Counted from the stretch's first letter, positions 1 through 7,876 are shown. The stretch: DNA of 64,000 bases from Planobacterium oryzisoli (GCF_015354315.1 NZ_JADKYY010000007.1:1-64000), one strand, 5' to 3'. The notes: a model not told the origin generated them from the sequence alone. Program-made: numbers and translations.

Positions 1-129
1 TCAAGAAAAGGACGGCATAAACCGTCCTTCTGCTTGGGCTAAAAACCCAAAATCTACTTTTTTAACCCCAATTGGCTAAAAACAAAAGACTGTCCTCATT
101 TTTAGTTATGGGGACAGCCTCTTGTTTTT
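1..129. terminator. Intergenic hairpins; bidirectional terminator after the peroxiredoxin gene
   Basis: Three stem-loops are visible. AAGGACGG at 8-15 pairs with CCGTCCTT at 22-29. TTGGG near 34-38 pairs with CCCAA about 8 bases later. CTGTCCTC at 90-97 pairs with GGGGACAG at 110-117 with one GU pair. The last is followed by a T run at 124-130 on the plus strand, and on the minus strand by the complement of the A-rich stretch before base 88, so it can stop transcription both ways. It lies directly downstream of the minus-strand peroxiredoxin gene. Confidence 0.6.
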
Positions 130-585
130 TTACTGTGGTAAGGAGAGGATCTGCTCGGAGGCTTCTTTGGAGCGCACTTTTTCAATGATGTGCGTACAGA
201 TTCCTTTGGAGTCAAAGAGAAATGTCTTTCGTACAATCCCCATATATTCCCTGCCAAAGGTTTTTTTCTGCTGCCATACCCCAAATGCTTCCAGTACCTC
301 GTGGCTGGTATCACTTAATAAATCAAACGGCAGAGTGTTTTTACTGTGGAATTTTTTCTGCTTGCTTACCGGGTCGGCGGAAATACCCACCAACCGGTAC
401 CCTTTCTTCTCAAGCTCCTTAAAATGGTCCCGCAGATTACATACCTCTACCGTGCAGGTAGGCGTACTGGCCTGGGGGTAAAAGAACACCACCAGGGGAC
501 GGCCTGCAAAATCGGCAGATTCTACCCACACCCCTTCCTGATTTTCCAACTTGAACTCCGGCAATGAAGATCCTATTGTCACCAT
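130..585 (-). CDS. bcp: Thioredoxin-dependent thiol peroxidase (Bcp/PrxQ peroxiredoxin)
   Basis: Peroxiredoxin of the Bcp/PrxQ type, which reduces hydrogen peroxide and organic hydroperoxides using thioredoxin. At 151 aa it is the usual family length. The active site reads TPTC with peroxidatic Cys44 and a resolving Cys49 five residues later, the arrangement of atypical two-cysteine PrxQ enzymes. The preceding FFYP strand and the later conserved Arg of the LRD segment fit the fold. There is no signal peptide, so it is cytoplasmic. It is divergent from the endonuclease III gene 33 bases away, so the two may share a control region. The family call is firm; the in vivo substrate is not visible. 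Confidence 0.92.
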   Translation of the reverse strand: MVTIGSSLPEFKLENQEGVWVESADFAGRPLVVFFYPQASTPTCTVEVCNLRDHFKELEKKGYRLVGISADPVSKQKKFHSKNTLPFDLLSDTSHEVLEAFGVWQQKKTFGREYMGIVRKTFLFDSKGICTHIIEKVRSKEASEQILSLPQ

Positions 586-592
586 ATTAGAT

Positions 593-600
593 TATTTTTG
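593..600 (+). promoter_or_regulatory. Candidate -7 promoter box for nth
   Basis: TATTTTTG matches the Bacteroidota -7 consensus TAnnTTTG and sits 19 bases before the nth start codon. The nearest upstream TTG is at 576-578 with a 14-base spacer, shorter than the usual 17-23, so only the -7 box is well supported. Confidence 0.4.
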
Positions 601-618
601 CACTAAAGTACATCTCTT

Positions 619-1248
619 ATGACAAAAAAGCAAAGAGCCCAGATTGTCCAGCAGGAGCTGGAAAAACTCTACCCCGTAACGCCTATTCCTCTGGACCACA
701 GCGATCCCTTCACGCTTCTGGTCGCCGTAGCCCTCTCGGCGCAGACCACCGACAAAAAGGTTAATCAAATTACTCCTGCTCTTTTTCAAAAAGCGCCGGA
801 CGCACTGTCTCTTTCGCGCTTAGAAGTACACGAAATAAAAGAGCTAATCAAGGAAATCGGCCTTTCCAACACCAAGGCCAAGAATCTGAAAGCCATGGCC
901 CAAATGCTCGTGGAGAAACACGGGGGGATTGTGCCCCAAACCTACGAGGAACTCGAAGCGCTTCCCGGAGTAGGACATAAAACGGCCTCGGTGGTGATGA
1001 GTCAGGCCTACGGAATTCCAGCCTTTCCGGTGGATACGCATATTCACCGGCTCATGAAGCAGTGGAAACTAACGAAGGGTAAAAACGTTGTGGAAACAGA
1101 GCGCGACGCCAAAAGCCTTTTCCCAAAAGAGAAATGGAACACACTGCACCTACAAATTATTTACTACGGAAGGGAATATTCCCCTGCCAGAGGTTCGCGC
1201 GCCGGGGATTATATTACGCGCATGCTCTTTGAAAAACCTACGACATAA
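619..1248 (+). CDS. nth: Endonuclease III-like DNA glycosylase/AP lyase without Fe-S cysteines
   Basis: HhH-GPD base-excision glycosylase that removes oxidised pyrimidines and cuts at the abasic site. The helix-hairpin-helix reads LPGVGHKTA (residues 115-123) with catalytic Lys121, followed by VDTHIHR with Asp139. At 209 aa it has normal family length. The protein contains no cysteine at all: the C-terminal region where E. coli Nth has its four Fe-S ligands reads GREYSPARGSRAGDYIT. This is a cluster-free Nth, as seen in some Bacteroidota. The 3' end overlaps the convergent receiver gene by 11 bases. Confidence 0.93.
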   Translation: MTKKQRAQIVQQELEKLYPVTPIPLDHSDPFTLLVAVALSAQTTDKKVNQITPALFQKAPDALSLSRLEVHEIKELIKEIGLSNTKAKNLKAMAQMLVEKHGGIVPQTYEELEALPGVGHKTASVVMSQAYGIPAFPVDTHIHRLMKQWKLTKGKNVVETERDAKSLFPKEKWNTLHLQIIYYGREYSPARGSRAGDYITRMLFEKPTT

Positions 1249-1591
1249 GGGCGCGTACGCGGTCGGTGAGATCCGAAATCTCAAACGGTTTGGAAAGGTG
1301 CGCGTCGGCCCCTACATCCGAGCTGATCGGTCCCGCATGGGGATGGGCAGAAATTAAAAGGACCTTTATATCGCTGGTGGAATCGTCCCCCTTCAACTGC
1401 TTGACAATTTCGCGGCCGTCGATTCCAGACATAAGCATATCCGTTACGATAAGTCGGGGCTTTTGCTGCTTGATCATTTCAAATACAATGATGGGATTCG
1501 TACAGCTCCGGCACTTAAATCCTTCCGAGGTGAGCACATCTTCTATCAAAGTGCAGATCTCTACGTTGTCATCGATTATAATTATACTCAT
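1238..1591 (-). CDS. Stand-alone response-regulator receiver domain
   Basis: A single CheY-like receiver of 117 aa with no output domain. The acidic pair Asp7-Asp8, phospho-acceptor Asp51 (in VTDMLMSG), Ser81 and Lys101 (in LSKPF) are all present, so it should be phosphorylatable. Such proteins act as phosphate sinks or bind partner proteins. No histidine kinase lies nearby, so partner and output are unknown. The 149-base gap between it and the DUF885 gene shows nothing notable. Confidence 0.85.
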   Translation of the reverse strand: MSIIIIDDNVEICTLIEDVLTSEGFKCRSCTNPIIVFEMIKQQKPRLIVTDMLMSGIDGREIVKQLKGDDSTSDIKVLLISAHPHAGPISSDVGADAHLSKPFEISDLTDRVRALMS

Positions 1592-1740
1592 AAACCCCTA
1601 ACTAATTTTCCGTTAGTGCCTTAATTGGCGCATTCAAAAATAAACATTTTTAAAACAGATACCAATTTTTAATTAATACCCGAAAATATTTGGCAAATTC
1701 CGTTCCACATTTTACATCAAATCACCGAGCGCATTTAAAA

Positions 1741-3555
1741 TTATCCATTCGAGGACTCCCGCTCCGCTTTTGCCCACTGCTTTAATTTACGTTCCAAAAC
1801 TCCGAGCGGAAGACTGCCACTATTTAAGACCTCTTCATGAAATTCCGGTAGGGAAAAGCGCTCACCCATCTGTTTTTCAAGTGTTTTACGAAGCTCCATA
1901 ATCTTCATTGCGCCGATCTTATAGCTTAATGCCTGCCCCGGTAGTGCCATATAGCGTTCAATTTCTGCAATGGCCGCGGACTTTTCGTAGGCAATCTTGC
2001 TTAAAAAGTAATTCACGGCCTCTTCGCGTTTCATTTTTCCGGTATGCAGACCGGTATCTACCACCAGACGCACGGCGCGCAGCATTTCATCGCTTAAAGC
2101 GCCCATTTTCTGGTAGGGATCCGAGTAGAGGCCCAGTTCCGGTCCCAGCGATTCGGTATAAAGCGCCCAGCCTTCTCCGTACGCCCCGATCCAAGAAAAC
2201 CGCATAAAGGCAGGGAGCTTTTCGTTTTCCTGCTGCAGGGAAACCTGATAATGGTGCCCGGGAATGGCCTCGTGCAGAAATAAAGACTCCATCCCGGAGG
2301 TCACATTAAACGTGGCAGGGCTCGGAAGTGGGATATAAAAAATACCGGGGCGCTCGCCATCCGGAGTTCCGGGCCGGTATTCGGCGCTTGCCGATTTTTC
2401 GCGGAAAGCTTCCGTTTGTCTGATTTCAAAGCCCGATTTGGGGGTGCTGCTAAACATGGTTTTAAGCTTGGGCTTAATTTTATTATGTATCTTCTCAAAA
2501 GCAGAGAGTACCTCCTCGGCATTTTCATACGGCATGGCCTTGGGATCGGTCTTGATGTATTCCAGAAACGCAGGGAGGGAGCCTCCAATGCTCAGCTGCT
2601 TTTGAACCGCCTGCATTTCTTTTTCGATCCGCGCCACTTCGCTGAGTCCTATCTGATGGATCTCCTCCGGCGTCAGATCGGTGGTAGTCCAGCTCTTCAC
2701 GTAAAATGCGTAGGCCTCCTCACCCTTGGCGTTGGCATTATAGCCATGGGTATCGCGTGCTTTGGGAAGGTATTCTTTCTCTAGAAATTCCGCCAGTTTC
2801 TTATAGGAAGGGATTATTCGCGTGTTGATGGTTTGCTGGTACTCCCGGGTAAAACGTACTTTAGCGTTATCGCCAAACGACTCGGGGAAATCCATAAGGG
2901 GCTTGTAAAAAATATTCTTCTGCAAATCCGAAGAAGTGATTTCATCGGCTAAGAGTTGGGGGATCATCTTAATTACCAAAACCTTGGGAAGCACCACGCC
3001 GCTTTGCATCCCTTTTCTGAAGTTCTCTATAGCGGTGTCTGCCCAATTGGGAAACTGGTTCATCCGCTTGAGCCAGTTCTCATAGTCTTTTTCGGTTTGG
3101 AAAGGCTGTGCGCCCTGACCGCTTCCCAGTACCGGAAAATCCAGCGGAAGGCCGGAAAACTGCGTGAAAGGAATATACTCGGGATGGTAGGCGTAGCGCT
3201 CTATTTTTTCTTTCAAGGTATAATCCAGAACATCGTAGATGATCTTTTTTTCTTCCGAGAGGTTCTTGTACTCGATCTGCTTCATCTGACTGAGCACCTC
3301 ATTATAGAAGGCAATTTCCCCCGATATGAATTCCTCGTCGATATCCACCGGAAGTAAATCGTTGTAGCGGTTGTCCCCCTGCATGGTGGCCTCCAGGGGA
3401 TACATCTTCAGGTACTGCTCGTAGTAATTCTTGGCGATGGAGTCAATTTCCACAGGAGTCACGCGCGTTAATGGTGAATCCTTACGCTTACACCCTACAA
3501 GGGAAAACAGTAAAATTCCTAGCAGAATTGAAACCTTTAAAGAGTGGTGCCACAT
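1741..3555 (-). CDS. DUF885 family lipoprotein, putative zinc metallopeptidase
   Basis: Predicted outer-envelope lipoprotein of 604 aa. A hydrophobic signal ends in the lipobox LVGC with Cys22 as the lipidated residue, followed by a basic stretch. The hallmark of DUF885 is HEAIPGHHYQ (His428-Glu429 ... His434-His435), with a downstream GEGWALYTE motif near residue 460 that supplies a third acidic ligand; together they form a gluzincin-like zinc site. The family is generally treated as putative peptidases or carboxypeptidases, but the substrate is not established. It is monocistronic, with no clear functional neighbour. Confidence 0.85.
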   Translation of the reverse strand: MWHHSLKVSILLGILLFSLVGCKRKDSPLTRVTPVEIDSIAKNYYEQYLKMYPLEATMQGDNRYNDLLPVDIDEEFISGEIAFYNEVLSQMKQIEYKNLSEEKKIIYDVLDYTLKEKIERYAYHPEYIPFTQFSGLPLDFPVLGSGQGAQPFQTEKDYENWLKRMNQFPNWADTAIENFRKGMQSGVVLPKVLVIKMIPQLLADEITSSDLQKNIFYKPLMDFPESFGDNAKVRFTREYQQTINTRIIPSYKKLAEFLEKEYLPKARDTHGYNANAKGEEAYAFYVKSWTTTDLTPEEIHQIGLSEVARIEKEMQAVQKQLSIGGSLPAFLEYIKTDPKAMPYENAEEVLSAFEKIHNKIKPKLKTMFSSTPKSGFEIRQTEAFREKSASAEYRPGTPDGERPGIFYIPLPSPATFNVTSGMESLFLHEAIPGHHYQVSLQQENEKLPAFMRFSWIGAYGEGWALYTESLGPELGLYSDPYQKMGALSDEMLRAVRLVVDTGLHTGKMKREEAVNYFLSKIAYEKSAAIAEIERYMALPGQALSYKIGAMKIMELRKTLEKQMGERFSLPEFHEEVLNSGSLPLGVLERKLKQWAKAERESSNG

Positions 3556-3669
3556 AACTTCTATATTTTACGCTAAAATAGCAATTTATGCCTACATGGG
3601 GCAATCGGGAATTGCCGCCTACTTTTAGAGAAAAACAGGTTCAGTCGCGCGCACTTTACGACAATTTTC

Positions 3670-3677
3670 TATCTTTG
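3670..3677 (+). promoter_or_regulatory. Candidate -7 promoter box
   Basis: TATCTTTG matches TAnnTTTG about 50 bases before the start of the acidic hypothetical gene. No good TTG lies 17-23 bases upstream, so support is the -7 box and its position only. Confidence 0.35.
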
Positions 3678-3726
3678 TTTGCATATTTACAGCACCTATT
3701 AACACTAACAATGAACTTGTAGTTTC

Positions 3727-4188
3727 ATGAAAGGGATTTTAAAAATTTACCATCCGGAAGAAACACTCAAATACCATCTTCAGCACACCTATTGCAAGGC
3801 GGTTTTCAGTAATATGGAACACCTTTTAGAACTGGATATTGTAACCGACGATTCCCTGGATCATGTGGAGGACGATTCGCTTCAGTACCACTTCCCCCAG
3901 TTGGCATTTAAAATATCGGATTTTCCGGTGCCTGGTGAAGAGCTTTCGGGCCTTACTCTTGAACTGCCGGAGAACGCTGAGGAAAGCTTTTGCGAGGTGG
4001 ACCTGTACGACGATGAAGACGCCTTTGTTACGGAGAATACACTTTCTTTTCAAAACAATTCAGAGGGCGTATTAACCCTTCACTGGCAAGGCCAGATCTC
4101 GGATTTTCTCACCGGCTCCACAGATCCCCTGAACTTTAAACTGAAATGCGATTTTTCGCCGGAAACCCTCGATATTGAGGAAGATTAA
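3727..4188 (+). CDS. Acidic hypothetical protein upstream of exbB
   Basis: A 153-aa cytoplasmic-looking protein with no signal peptide or membrane segment. I do not recognise a family. It is very acidic, with runs such as DLYDDEDAF and a C-terminal EED, and looks mostly beta-stranded in its second half. It begins MKGILKIYHPEETLKYHL. The reading frame is well sized and preceded by a -7 box, and codon use resembles the neighbours, so it is likely real. It ends 60 bases before exbB in the same direction and may be cotranscribed with the ExbB-ExbD-TonB genes. Confidence 0.7.
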   Translation: MKGILKIYHPEETLKYHLQHTYCKAVFSNMEHLLELDIVTDDSLDHVEDDSLQYHFPQLAFKISDFPVPGEELSGLTLELPENAEESFCEVDLYDDEDAFVTENTLSFQNNSEGVLTLHWQGQISDFLTGSTDPLNFKLKCDFSPETLDIEED

Positions 4189-4248
4189 TTTCGATTATTA
4201 TATATTAGCCCCTTATTTTAGACAAAACGGTATTAAAAAATAAATAAA

Positions 4249-4941
4249 ATGCAGGAAAATTCTACGCCCATACAGAACATTACCCTACCCGCAGGCCAGC
4301 CCTCACAACAAATATTCTCTCTTTGGGATATTCTTACCAGTGGCGGAGTGGTCGGAAATATCATCATGGTGCTCATTTTCCTTCTAGGCCTGCTCGCGCT
4401 TTATGTTTTTATTGAGCGCTATCTGTTTCTCTCCAGGGCCTCGGTGCAGACACCGGATTTCCTGGAAAATATTGATGATTTTGTCCAGCAGGGCAAAATA
4501 GAGGCCGCCGTAGATTACTGCCAGAGCGTTAACTCGCCCGAGGCGCGGATGATCGAAAAGGGACTGACCCGGATCGGGCGCCCCATTGCCGATATATCCA
4601 ACGCGATGCAAAACCAGGGGCAACTCGAGGTATCGCGCTTTGAAAAGAATTTGAACCTGCTGGCCTCTGCCGCCGGAGCGGCGCCCATGCTGGGATTCTT
4701 AGGTACGGTAATAGGAATGATCATGGCCTTTTTTGAGATCTCCAATGTTACCGGTGCGGTGAGTCCCAAGCTTCTTGCCTCGGGAATCTATACGGCGATG
4801 GCTACCACCGCAGCGGGACTTGCAGTGGGCATCCCGGCCTACTTCTTTTACAATATCCTGGTGACCAAAGTAGACCGCATGGTGCTTAAGATCCAGACGC
4901 ACGTGAATGAATTTCTAGACACCTTAAACAAACCTATCTAA
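4249..4941 (+). CDS. exbB: ExbB/TolQ/MotA-family proton channel protein
   Basis: Inner-membrane motor subunit (230 aa) that uses the proton gradient, with ExbD, to energise TonB-dependent uptake or envelope maintenance. One membrane helix lies near residues 30-60 (IIMVLIFLLGLLALYVFIERY). The family core follows in the second half: LASAAGAAPMLGFLGTVIGM, then GIYTAMATTAAGLAVGIPAYF, the two channel helices with the conserved small and Thr residues. Its last base is the first base of the exbD start codon, so the pair is translationally coupled. ExbB and TolQ cannot be told apart with certainty, but the TonB-like gene two positions downstream favours ExbB. Confidence 0.92.
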   Translation: MQENSTPIQNITLPAGQPSQQIFSLWDILTSGGVVGNIIMVLIFLLGLLALYVFIERYLFLSRASVQTPDFLENIDDFVQQGKIEAAVDYCQSVNSPEARMIEKGLTRIGRPIADISNAMQNQGQLEVSRFEKNLNLLASAAGAAPMLGFLGTVIGMIMAFFEISNVTGAVSPKLLASGIYTAMATTAAGLAVGIPAYFFYNILVTKVDRMVLKIQTHVNEFLDTLNKPI

Positions 4942-5339
4942 TGGAGCTGAAACGAAGAAACCGAATAAGCGCGGAATTCAGTATGGCCTCCATGACGGAC
5001 ATCATTTTCCTGCTGCTTATCTTTTTTATGATCACCAGCTCTGCCATCAGCCAGAGCGCCATTGATGTGAAACTTCCGGAAGTCTCCACCGAGGCGGTAC
5101 CGGCGCAGGACCCCACCACCATATCCATAACGAAGGAAGGGGCCTTTTACCTAAACGACGAGTCTATAGAGCGCACGCTGTTGGAACAGAAATTGGTAGC
5201 AGTACTTAGCGGGCAGCAAGACAAAACATTTACCATTCGAGCCGATAAGCAGACCCCGCACGGAGACGTGGTATTTGTGATGGAAATTGCCGAGAAACAC
5301 CAGTATAACCTTGCAATTGCAACACTACAGAATAATTAA
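4941..5339 (+). CDS. exbD: ExbD/TolR-family transport energiser
   Basis: Partner of ExbB in the proton-driven motor, 132 aa. A single N-terminal membrane helix (MASMTDIIFLLLIFFMITSSA) carries the essential membrane Asp in the SMTDIIFLLL segment. The periplasmic domain contains the family features IRADKQTPHGDVVFVMEIA. The gene overlaps exbB and the TonB-like gene by one base each, so the three form one unit. The TolR alternative is less likely because a TonB-type protein follows. Confidence 0.93.
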   Translation: MELKRRNRISAEFSMASMTDIIFLLLIFFMITSSAISQSAIDVKLPEVSTEAVPAQDPTTISITKEGAFYLNDESIERTLLEQKLVAVLSGQQDKTFTIRADKQTPHGDVVFVMEIAEKHQYNLAIATLQNN

Positions 5340-6175
5340 TGGCCACTAGAACTACCAGAACACTGCAGGAAACAAGGGACCGAAGGCTGAGCGCTTTTTT
5401 AACGGCCCTGTTCGCTGTTTTGCTTCTGATTTTCCTTTACTACTACAATTTTTCCCGTAGCGTGGAAAGCGCACCCTCCGTTACCACCATGCTCCTGAAC
5501 TTTGGAGATAATACCGACGGAAACGGCGAGATAGAACCCGCTAACCAGCTGGGATCGGCCTCCTCTATGGAGCAGACTACCACTACAGAGACTGCCGCCC
5601 AGGCGCAGATACAAACTGTGGAAAAAGTGCTTGTAGGCACAAGTAAGACCGCGGCCGTGCAAAAGGCCAGCACAGAGCCCAGAAAGACTACGAAGCCATC
5701 CAACACACAGAATACCACGCAGCGAAAAACCGTCTCTACCTCTAAAAGCTCGACCACCTCACAGACCAAATCCCAGGGCGATGCCCGGGGGACGGCCGCC
5801 GTAGGAAACCTTCTTAAAGGGAAAGGGGCCACTACCGGATCCCAGGGAAGTTCCACTACCAGTGGCAATGCAGGCGATCCTGTGGGCGGCAGCGGAAACG
5901 GGGACAGTAGAATTGGGGTGGACCGCAAGCTCATAGGGTTTATCCCCGGAACCATGGGGCGGGGCGGCTCCCAGCCAAGCCACGACTGCGATGCTTCAGG
6001 AACCATCACTATCAACTATACGGTCGATCAGGCCGGAAATGTAACCTCTGCGCGCCGCGCCTCGGGACTTTCCGACCCGTGCATTACTGCCGTTACCGTA
6101 GAATGGGTGAAACGCTATGTAAAGGCCGAACGCAGTACAACTACCTCTACCGGTTCGTACCGAATTACTTTTTAA
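5339..6175 (+). CDS. TonB-like energy transducer
   Basis: A 278-aa protein anchored by one N-terminal membrane helix (ALFAVLLLIFLYYYNFSR, near residues 22-40). A long low-complexity periplasmic linker follows, rich in Thr, Ser, Gln, Lys and Gly. The C-terminal domain resembles TonB_C: GTITINYTVDQAGNVTSARR followed by a short CIT..TVEWVK helix and a final strand. The linker lacks the Pro-Lys repeats of E. coli TonB, as is common in Bacteroidota. It presumably couples ExbB-ExbD to outer-membrane TonB-dependent transporters. It overlaps exbD by one base and ends one base before folC. Confidence 0.82.
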   Translation: MATRTTRTLQETRDRRLSAFLTALFAVLLLIFLYYYNFSRSVESAPSVTTMLLNFGDNTDGNGEIEPANQLGSASSMEQTTTTETAAQAQIQTVEKVLVGTSKTAAVQKASTEPRKTTKPSNTQNTTQRKTVSTSKSSTTSQTKSQGDARGTAAVGNLLKGKGATTGSQGSSTTSGNAGDPVGGSGNGDSRIGVDRKLIGFIPGTMGRGGSQPSHDCDASGTITINYTVDQAGNVTSARRASGLSDPCITAVTVEWVKRYVKAERSTTTSTGSYRITF

Positions 6176-6176
6176 T

Positions 6177-7427
6177 ATGGAAGACACCAGGGACCTTTTC
6201 CGCTACAAACAGGCAGTGGACTGGCTCTTTGCTCAAATCCCCAACTACCAGCAGCAGGGCGCTTCGGCCTACAAGCCGGGTCTAGAAAACATCAGCGCTC
6301 TTTGTGCGCACTTTGGAAATCCACAACTTGCCTTCCCTACCGTGCATATCGCAGGGACCAATGGAAAGGGATCTACTTCCAGTATGGTGGCCTCCATGCT
6401 CCAACGCGCGGGATACAAAGTGGGGCTCTACACCTCACCGCATTTAATCGATTTTACCGAGCGCATTAAGGTAAACGGGGCTCCGGCCGATAAAGAATTT
6501 GTAACCGATTTTATTGAGCAGCTGCAAGCTATTGCTGGGCGCGTTTCGCCGTCCTTTTTTGAATTTACTACTGTAATGGCCTTTGCGTATTTTAAGCACA
6601 GCAAAGTGGATATTGCAGTAATCGAGACGGGCTTGGGAGGACGCCTGGACGCCACCAACATAATAACCCCACTGGTGGGCGCCATAACCAATGTAGATTT
6701 TGACCACACCGATTTACTGGGTTCTACCTTGGAGGAAATAGCAACGGAGAAAGCGGGAATAATAAAGCCGGACGTTCCCATCGTCTGTGGGGATGAGAAT
6801 CCCATCGTGCGCGAAGTGATTCAGAAAAGAGCCTCTATGCTTAATGCTCGATTTGTGGACGCTACTTCAGTGTCTACTACAATGCAGTCGGATCTAGAAG
6901 GCAAGTACCAGCAAAAGAACATAAAAGTAGCTATTGCTATCGTCGAGCAGCTTACAGGACTGGGCTTTGAAGTTTCCACGGAGGACCAAAAAGAAGGCCT
7001 GCTTACGGTTAGTGCATCCACGGGGCTAATGGGTCGCTGGCAGATTTTCTCCACAGATCCTCTCATTATCTGCGATACGGCGCACAATCCCGCAGGCCTC
7101 AACTACGTATTTAGGCAACTTCAGGCGTTAGAGCGACCGCTCCACCTTGTTTTAGGCTTTGTAAAGGATAAAGATGTACAGGAAATTATTTCCCTACTTC
7201 CAAAAGAAGCGCACTATTATTTTGCTGCTCCTTCCGTAGCAAGAGGACGTGATCCCAAAACCTATGAAGAATTATTAAAAAAAGAAGATTTACGCTATAA
7301 TTTTTTTCCAAGTATTCAGCAGGCCTATTTATCTGCATTAAAGCGGCTTAAGAAATCCGACGTTCTATTTATCGGCGGCAGCAACTTTGTAGTAGGCGAA
7401 TTTCTTGAAAAAAATTTGGAGAAATAA
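6177..7427 (+). CDS. folC: Folylpolyglutamate synthase / dihydrofolate synthase
   Basis: Mur-ligase-family enzyme that adds glutamate to dihydropteroate and to reduced folates; 416 aa, typical length. The ATP-binding loop GTNGKGS starts at Gly60. TNVDFDHTDLLG and IICDTAHNPAG are the expected central-domain and C-terminal-domain signatures. The start is taken at 6177, one base after the TonB-like stop, so it appears to be read from the exbBD-tonB transcript although the functions are unrelated. Its last codons overlap the -33 element of the tRNA promoter. Confidence 0.94.
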   Translation: MEDTRDLFRYKQAVDWLFAQIPNYQQQGASAYKPGLENISALCAHFGNPQLAFPTVHIAGTNGKGSTSSMVASMLQRAGYKVGLYTSPHLIDFTERIKVNGAPADKEFVTDFIEQLQAIAGRVSPSFFEFTTVMAFAYFKHSKVDIAVIETGLGGRLDATNIITPLVGAITNVDFDHTDLLGSTLEEIATEKAGIIKPDVPIVCGDENPIVREVIQKRASMLNARFVDATSVSTTMQSDLEGKYQQKNIKVAIAIVEQLTGLGFEVSTEDQKEGLLTVSASTGLMGRWQIFSTDPLIICDTAHNPAGLNYVFRQLQALERPLHLVLGFVKDKDVQEIISLLPKEAHYYFAAPSVARGRDPKTYEELLKKEDLRYNFFPSIQQAYLSALKRLKKSDVLFIGGSNFVVGEFLEKNLEK

Positions 7428-7445
7428 AAAATCGTCGTATATTTG
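7415..7445 (+). promoter_or_regulatory. Promoter of the tRNA-Val pair
   Basis: TTTG at 7415-7418, a 19-base spacer and TATATTTG at 7438-7445 match the Bacteroidota vegetative promoter at both boxes. Transcription would begin near 7451, about 10 bases before the first tRNA. The -33 box lies inside the last codons of folC. Confidence 0.65.
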
Positions 7446-7460
7446 CCGAACCAAAAATAA

Positions 7461-7535
7461 GGGTTCTTAGCTCAGTTGGTTCAGAGCATCTGGTTTACAC
7501 CCAGAGGGTCGGGGGTTCGAATCCCTCAGGACCCA
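7461..7535 (+). tRNA. tRNA-Val (anticodon TAC)
   Basis: Complete cloverleaf. Acceptor GGGTTCT (7461-7467) pairs with AGGACCC (7528-7534), with discriminator A7535. The D arm contains GCTCAGTTGGTTCAGAGC. The anticodon stem TCTGG/CCAGA encloses loop TTTACAC, giving anticodon TAC (valine). The T arm is GGGGG-TTCGAAT-CCCTC. CCA is not encoded. It is followed by an intrinsic terminator-like hairpin and a second tRNA-Val. Confidence 0.96.
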
Positions 7536-7549
7536 CTTATTTAACAAAA

Positions 7550-7578
7550 AATCCCGCTTTTTTTAGTGGGATTTTTTC
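7550..7578 (+). terminator. Terminator-like hairpin between the two tRNAs
   Basis: AATCCCGCT (7550-7558) pairs with AGTGGGATT (7565-7573) with one GU pair, followed by TTTTTCTT. It fits an intrinsic terminator. If it is efficient, the second tRNA needs its own promoter; otherwise it acts as a processing or attenuation structure. Confidence 0.7.
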
Positions 7579-7588
7579 TTGCCGCAAG

Positions 7589-7663
7589 GGGCGGTTAGCT
7601 CAGTTGGTTCAGAGCGTTGCGTTGACATCGCAGAGGTCGCTGGTTCGAGCCCAGTACCGCCCA
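7589..7663 (+). tRNA. tRNA-Val (anticodon GAC)
   Basis: Complete cloverleaf. Acceptor GGGCGGT (7589-7595) pairs with ACCGCCC (7656-7662), discriminator A7663. The anticodon stem TTGCG/CGCAG encloses TTGACAT, giving anticodon GAC (valine). The D arm is the same as in the TAC gene and the T loop is TTCGAGC. CCA is not encoded. Together the two tRNAs read all four valine codons. Confidence 0.96.
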
Positions 7664-7673
7664 CATTAATTAG

Positions 7674-7702
7674 AATCTCCCAGAAATGAGGAGATTTATT
7701 TA
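7674..7702 (+). terminator. Weak terminator-like hairpin after tRNA-Val(GAC)
   Basis: AATCTCC (7674-7680) pairs with GGAGATT (7690-7696), followed by the T-rich but interrupted tract TATTTATT. It may end the tRNA transcript. Confidence 0.45.
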
Positions 7703-7808
7703 TTCTAAACATTTTTTCTGCCAAATTAAACGTGGACGATAATTTGCATTATCAAAAAGTTTTAATATCGCCAGTACGCCTTAAAATTCATTAATTTAAA
7801 GAATATAA

Positions 7809-7833
7809 TAGGGTTCTAATCCCTCCAACTCCA
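7809..7833 (+). pseudogene. Orphan 3' end of a tRNA gene (possible attachment-site scar)
   Basis: The stretch reads as a T arm plus 3' acceptor strand with no 5' half. TAGGG, loop TTCTAAT and CCCTC form a T arm with one mismatch; CAACTCC is the acceptor 3' strand and A7833 the discriminator. Its 5' partner would be GGAGTTG, which is absent just upstream. It resembles but does not equal the 3' end of tRNA-Val(TAC). A strong terminator follows at once, as after a real tRNA. This is the kind of scar left when an element integrates into a tRNA 3' end and the junction later decays. It opens the AT-rich accessory strip. Confidence 0.6.
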
Positions 7834-7844
7834 CTTTTAAAATT

Positions 7845-7876
7845 ATAACCACTTGTCTTGCAGGTGGTTATTTTTA
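7845..7876 (+). terminator. Strong intrinsic terminator after the tRNA remnant
   Basis: An 11-bp stem pairs 7845-7855 with 7861-7871 (one GU pair) around a 5-base loop and is followed by a T-rich tract. It is well formed although the gene it served is only a remnant. Confidence 0.75.

Noticed and set aside
7809-7833. A functional third tRNA gene
   Set aside because: Only the T arm and 3' acceptor strand exist; no D arm, anticodon arm or 5' acceptor strand can be found upstream.
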